NCBI GenBank assembly: GCA_021163565.1
Contig: JAGGTT010000135.1
Location: 1 to 6,626, forward strand
Length of the DNA: 6,626 nt
From: Candidatus Tharpella sp.
GTDB lineage: Bacteria > Desulfobacterota > Anaeroferrophillalia > Anaeroferrophillales > Tharpellaceae
Reading direction: 5' to 3'
Shown here: one piece after another, positions 5,226-6,626 of the stretch
Layout of the letters: each line of letters begins with the position of its first letter
How positions within the stretch are numbered: the first letter of the stretch is position 1
Program-made: the position numbers and the translations under genes
The notes under the pieces: generated by a model
What the model was told of the DNA's origin: nothing
Seen by the model: only the letters and a program-made list of their open reading frames with translations
Databases searched by the model: none

Positions 5226-5947
5226 TGGCGACCATTGCCGGTTTCTTAGGCTATATAAATTATCGAAACCCTTTTCTCGGTAAATCTCTCGATTATCTGG
5301 TCGGAGCCGGTCGCAACCGTAATAATATTCTGCAGATTACGATGCCGGAAGGGGCGGTTGTCACTGATTATGTCAGTACGGCCCGGGCGGAGATTGAGAA
5401 GTATGCTCGAGTTTTCTTCGGTCAGAAGGTTGCGGTTGAAATTCGGACAGAGCCGGGATTAAGCCCGGATCTGAGGCTCTTTCCGGTTGAAAACTCTAAA
5501 CTCTGGAACCAGATAACCTTTTTTCTGATGTTCGGCGGTGTCGATTGTGATGACCTGCCAGGCGCCGGAGTCGGGGGGCTGGTGATCGGGAAAAAAGAGT
5601 ATAAGGTTTTGCAAAAACAGTTTACTCCGGCTCTGGAGCGTACCGAGCTTGAGAAGATGATCATCGAATTAGAAGGTGAATTTTTCCAGGATGCCGACCT
5701 GGCGGCGATGGTTGACCGGGTTGTGCCGCGGGCTCAGGAGCGCCGGGGTATCATACATCTGGTGACTCTCTGTACCCGTAAACAGGATTTTTTGGAGCTC
5801 GATTACACCTTAGCCCGGATCAAAGAGAGCGGTACTCCGGGTCATGAGGGGCCGTTACAGGTACGCTCTCTTCTGGGTCGTCTGCATGCAGTTTTCCCGG
5901 GGCAGTACTGTACCGGTCTTTCCGTTGTCCACAGACTGGCGTCATAG
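5225..5947 (+). CDS. Uncharacterised 240-aa protein coupled to cobO
   Basis: I do not recognise this protein. It is soluble-looking, with no signal peptide or clear membrane helix, and mixes helices and strands. Visible: an N-terminal segment with YINYRNPFLGKSLDYLVGAGR (10-30); a strand-loop region ILQITMPEGAVVTDYVST (35-52); a likely helix 53-65; VAVEIRTEP (69-77); a glycine/aspartate-rich stretch FGGVDCDDLPGAGVGG (103-118); a charged helix 136-152 (LERTELEKMIIELEGEF); a possible strand GIIHLVTLC (175-183); and a C-terminal LLGRLHAVFPGQYCTGLSVVHRL (216-238). Cysteines at 108, 183 and 229 are spaced too widely for a classic cluster motif. The ATG shares its A with the cobO stop and has no strong separate ribosome binding site, so its level is probably tied to CobO. 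A BtuF-like gene starts 21 bp downstream. Context suggests a role in corrinoid uptake, remodelling or delivery; that is inference only. Codon use matches its neighbours, so the frame is real. Confidence 0.85.
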   Translation: MATIAGFLGYINYRNPFLGKSLDYLVGAGRNRNNILQITMPEGAVVTDYVSTARAEIEKYARVFFGQKVAVEIRTEPGLSPDLRLFPVENSKLWNQITFFLMFGGVDCDDLPGAGVGGLVIGKKEYKVLQKQFTPALERTELEKMIIELEGEFFQDADLAAMVDRVVPRAQERRGIIHLVTLCTRKQDFLELDYTLARIKESGTPGHEGPLQVRSLLGRLHAVFPGQYCTGLSVVHRLAS

Positions 5948-5968
5948 GATAAGGGAAGATCTTTGTTT

Positions 5969-6626
5969 ATGCTGACCCCTATTTCATTAAAATTTTCCGC
6001 AGAATCTCCCCCCGTAAGCTTAAAATTACTCTGGGTTATACTTCTGGTGTTTTACTCATCAATAGTTTCGGCGCAGACTGTAACCGATGAAACCGGCAAA
6101 ACTCTGGATATTCCGGATTATGCACAACGGATTCTACCGTTATCACCGAGTCTGGCGGAAATCCTTTTCTCCTTAGGACTTGATGAGCGGATTGTCGGAG
6201 TGACCGAATTTGCGACTTATCCCCCGGCAACCTCCGGCAAGCCCAAAGTCGGTACTTTCTTTAATCCCAGTCTGGAGAAGATTTTAGCTTTAGAACCTGA
6301 TCTGGTTATTGTCGGCAGCGAGAGGCAGGATGCAAAAACTTCTGCCGCCCTGAAAAAATTTAAGATACCGGTCTACCGGGTCAGGCCGGTAGATCTCAAT
6401 ACTATCTATGTCTCAATTCATAATCTGGGGGCTATAACCGGTGTCAAAGACCGAGCTCTACAGGTGATTGCAGAGATGAAAGCAGAGGTTGCCAGGATTG
6501 AAATCCGGGTTGCCGGTTTAAAACCGCAGCGGGTTTTCTATCAGGTCGGGGTCGATCCGATTGTGACGGCTAACCGCAAGACCTTTGCTGCAGACCTGAT
6601 TCGCCGGGCCGGTGGCGTCCTGGTGA
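5969..6626 (+). CDS. Periplasmic ABC-transporter substrate-binding protein, BtuF/FecB type, 3'-truncated by window edge
   Basis: Binds a metal chelate, here most likely cobalamin or another corrinoid, in the periplasm and passes it to an ABC permease (BtuCD type). The first 219 residues are visible of an expected 270-310, and the frame is open to the window end. After a rather long n-region (1-19) there is a hydrophobic core LLWVILLVFYSSIV (20-33) and a signal-peptidase I site VSA/QT after A35; no lipobox cysteine is present, so it is a soluble periplasmic protein. The mature part begins VTDETGKTLDIPDYAQRILPLSPSLAEILFSLGLDERIVGVT (38-79), then YPP (84-86), KVGTFFNPSLEKILALEPDLVIV (93-115), all typical of the PF01497 periplasmic-binding fold. 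The Glu of SPSLAE (E64) is in the position that contacts the permease in this family. Start ATG 5969 follows GGGAAG (5953-5958). Linkage to cobO favours corrinoid over ferric siderophore, but substrate is not proven. Confidence 0.9.
   Translation, partial: MLTPISLKFSAESPPVSLKLLWVILLVFYSSIVSAQTVTDETGKTLDIPDYAQRILPLSPSLAEILFSLGLDERIVGVTEFATYPPATSGKPKVGTFFNPSLEKILALEPDLVIVGSERQDAKTSAALKKFKIPVYRVRPVDLNTIYVSIHNLGAITGVKDRALQVIAEMKAEVARIEIRVAGLKPQRVFYQVGVDPIVTANRKTFAADLIRRAGGVLV

Overview
This looks like an ordinary chromosomal stretch from a Gram-negative bacterium. It carries seven protein-coding genes, all on the + strand, and an AT-rich, repeat-bearing gap of about 335 bp. The gene set (PdxA, an IclR regulator, HemW, a small conserved acidic protein, CysK, a corrinoid adenosyltransferase, and a BtuF-like binding protein with a signal peptide) fits a Gram-negative anaerobe that handles B12. 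The protein styles and the long imperfect palindrome before the adenosyltransferase gene recall, from memory, Desulfobacterota/Desulfuromonadota (former Deltaproteobacteria). No database search was run, so this placement is tentative. No tRNA, rRNA, CRISPR array, transposase or phage gene was seen.

Layout. 1-636: C-terminal two thirds of PdxA (vitamin B6 synthesis), cut by the window start. 637-830: gap with a good sigma70-like promoter and a 13-bp perfect-armed palindrome just after the predicted transcription start, a likely operator. 831-1655: IclR-type regulator. 1656-2849: HemW radical-SAM haem chaperone, starting with TTG directly after the IclR stop codon and in the same frame. 2912-3274: 120-residue hypothetical protein with its own ribosome binding site. 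3263-3332: one or two overlapping intrinsic terminators. 3421-4344: cysteine synthase CysK. 4345-4679: non-coding gap with an inverted repeat, a candidate promoter and a roughly 142-bp MITE-like palindromic element. 4680-5225: CobO/BtuR-type corrinoid adenosyltransferase. 5225-5947: unrecognised 240-residue protein overlapping cobO by one base. 5969-6626: N-terminal part of a BtuF/FecB-type periplasmic binding protein, cut by the window end.

Working together. The last three genes form a tight operon that reads as corrinoid handling: a periplasmic binder, probably followed by permease and ATPase genes beyond the window, feeds an adenosyltransferase that makes the coenzyme form. The 240-residue protein is the unexplained member. 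The first part is a looser series of housekeeping genes (B6, haem, cysteine); PLP made through PdxA is the cofactor of CysK, but no regulatory link is visible.

The window does not show a clear new multi-gene system. The best leads are the uncharacterised cobO-coupled protein, the palindromic element between a candidate promoter and the B12 operon, and the same-frame IclR/HemW junction.
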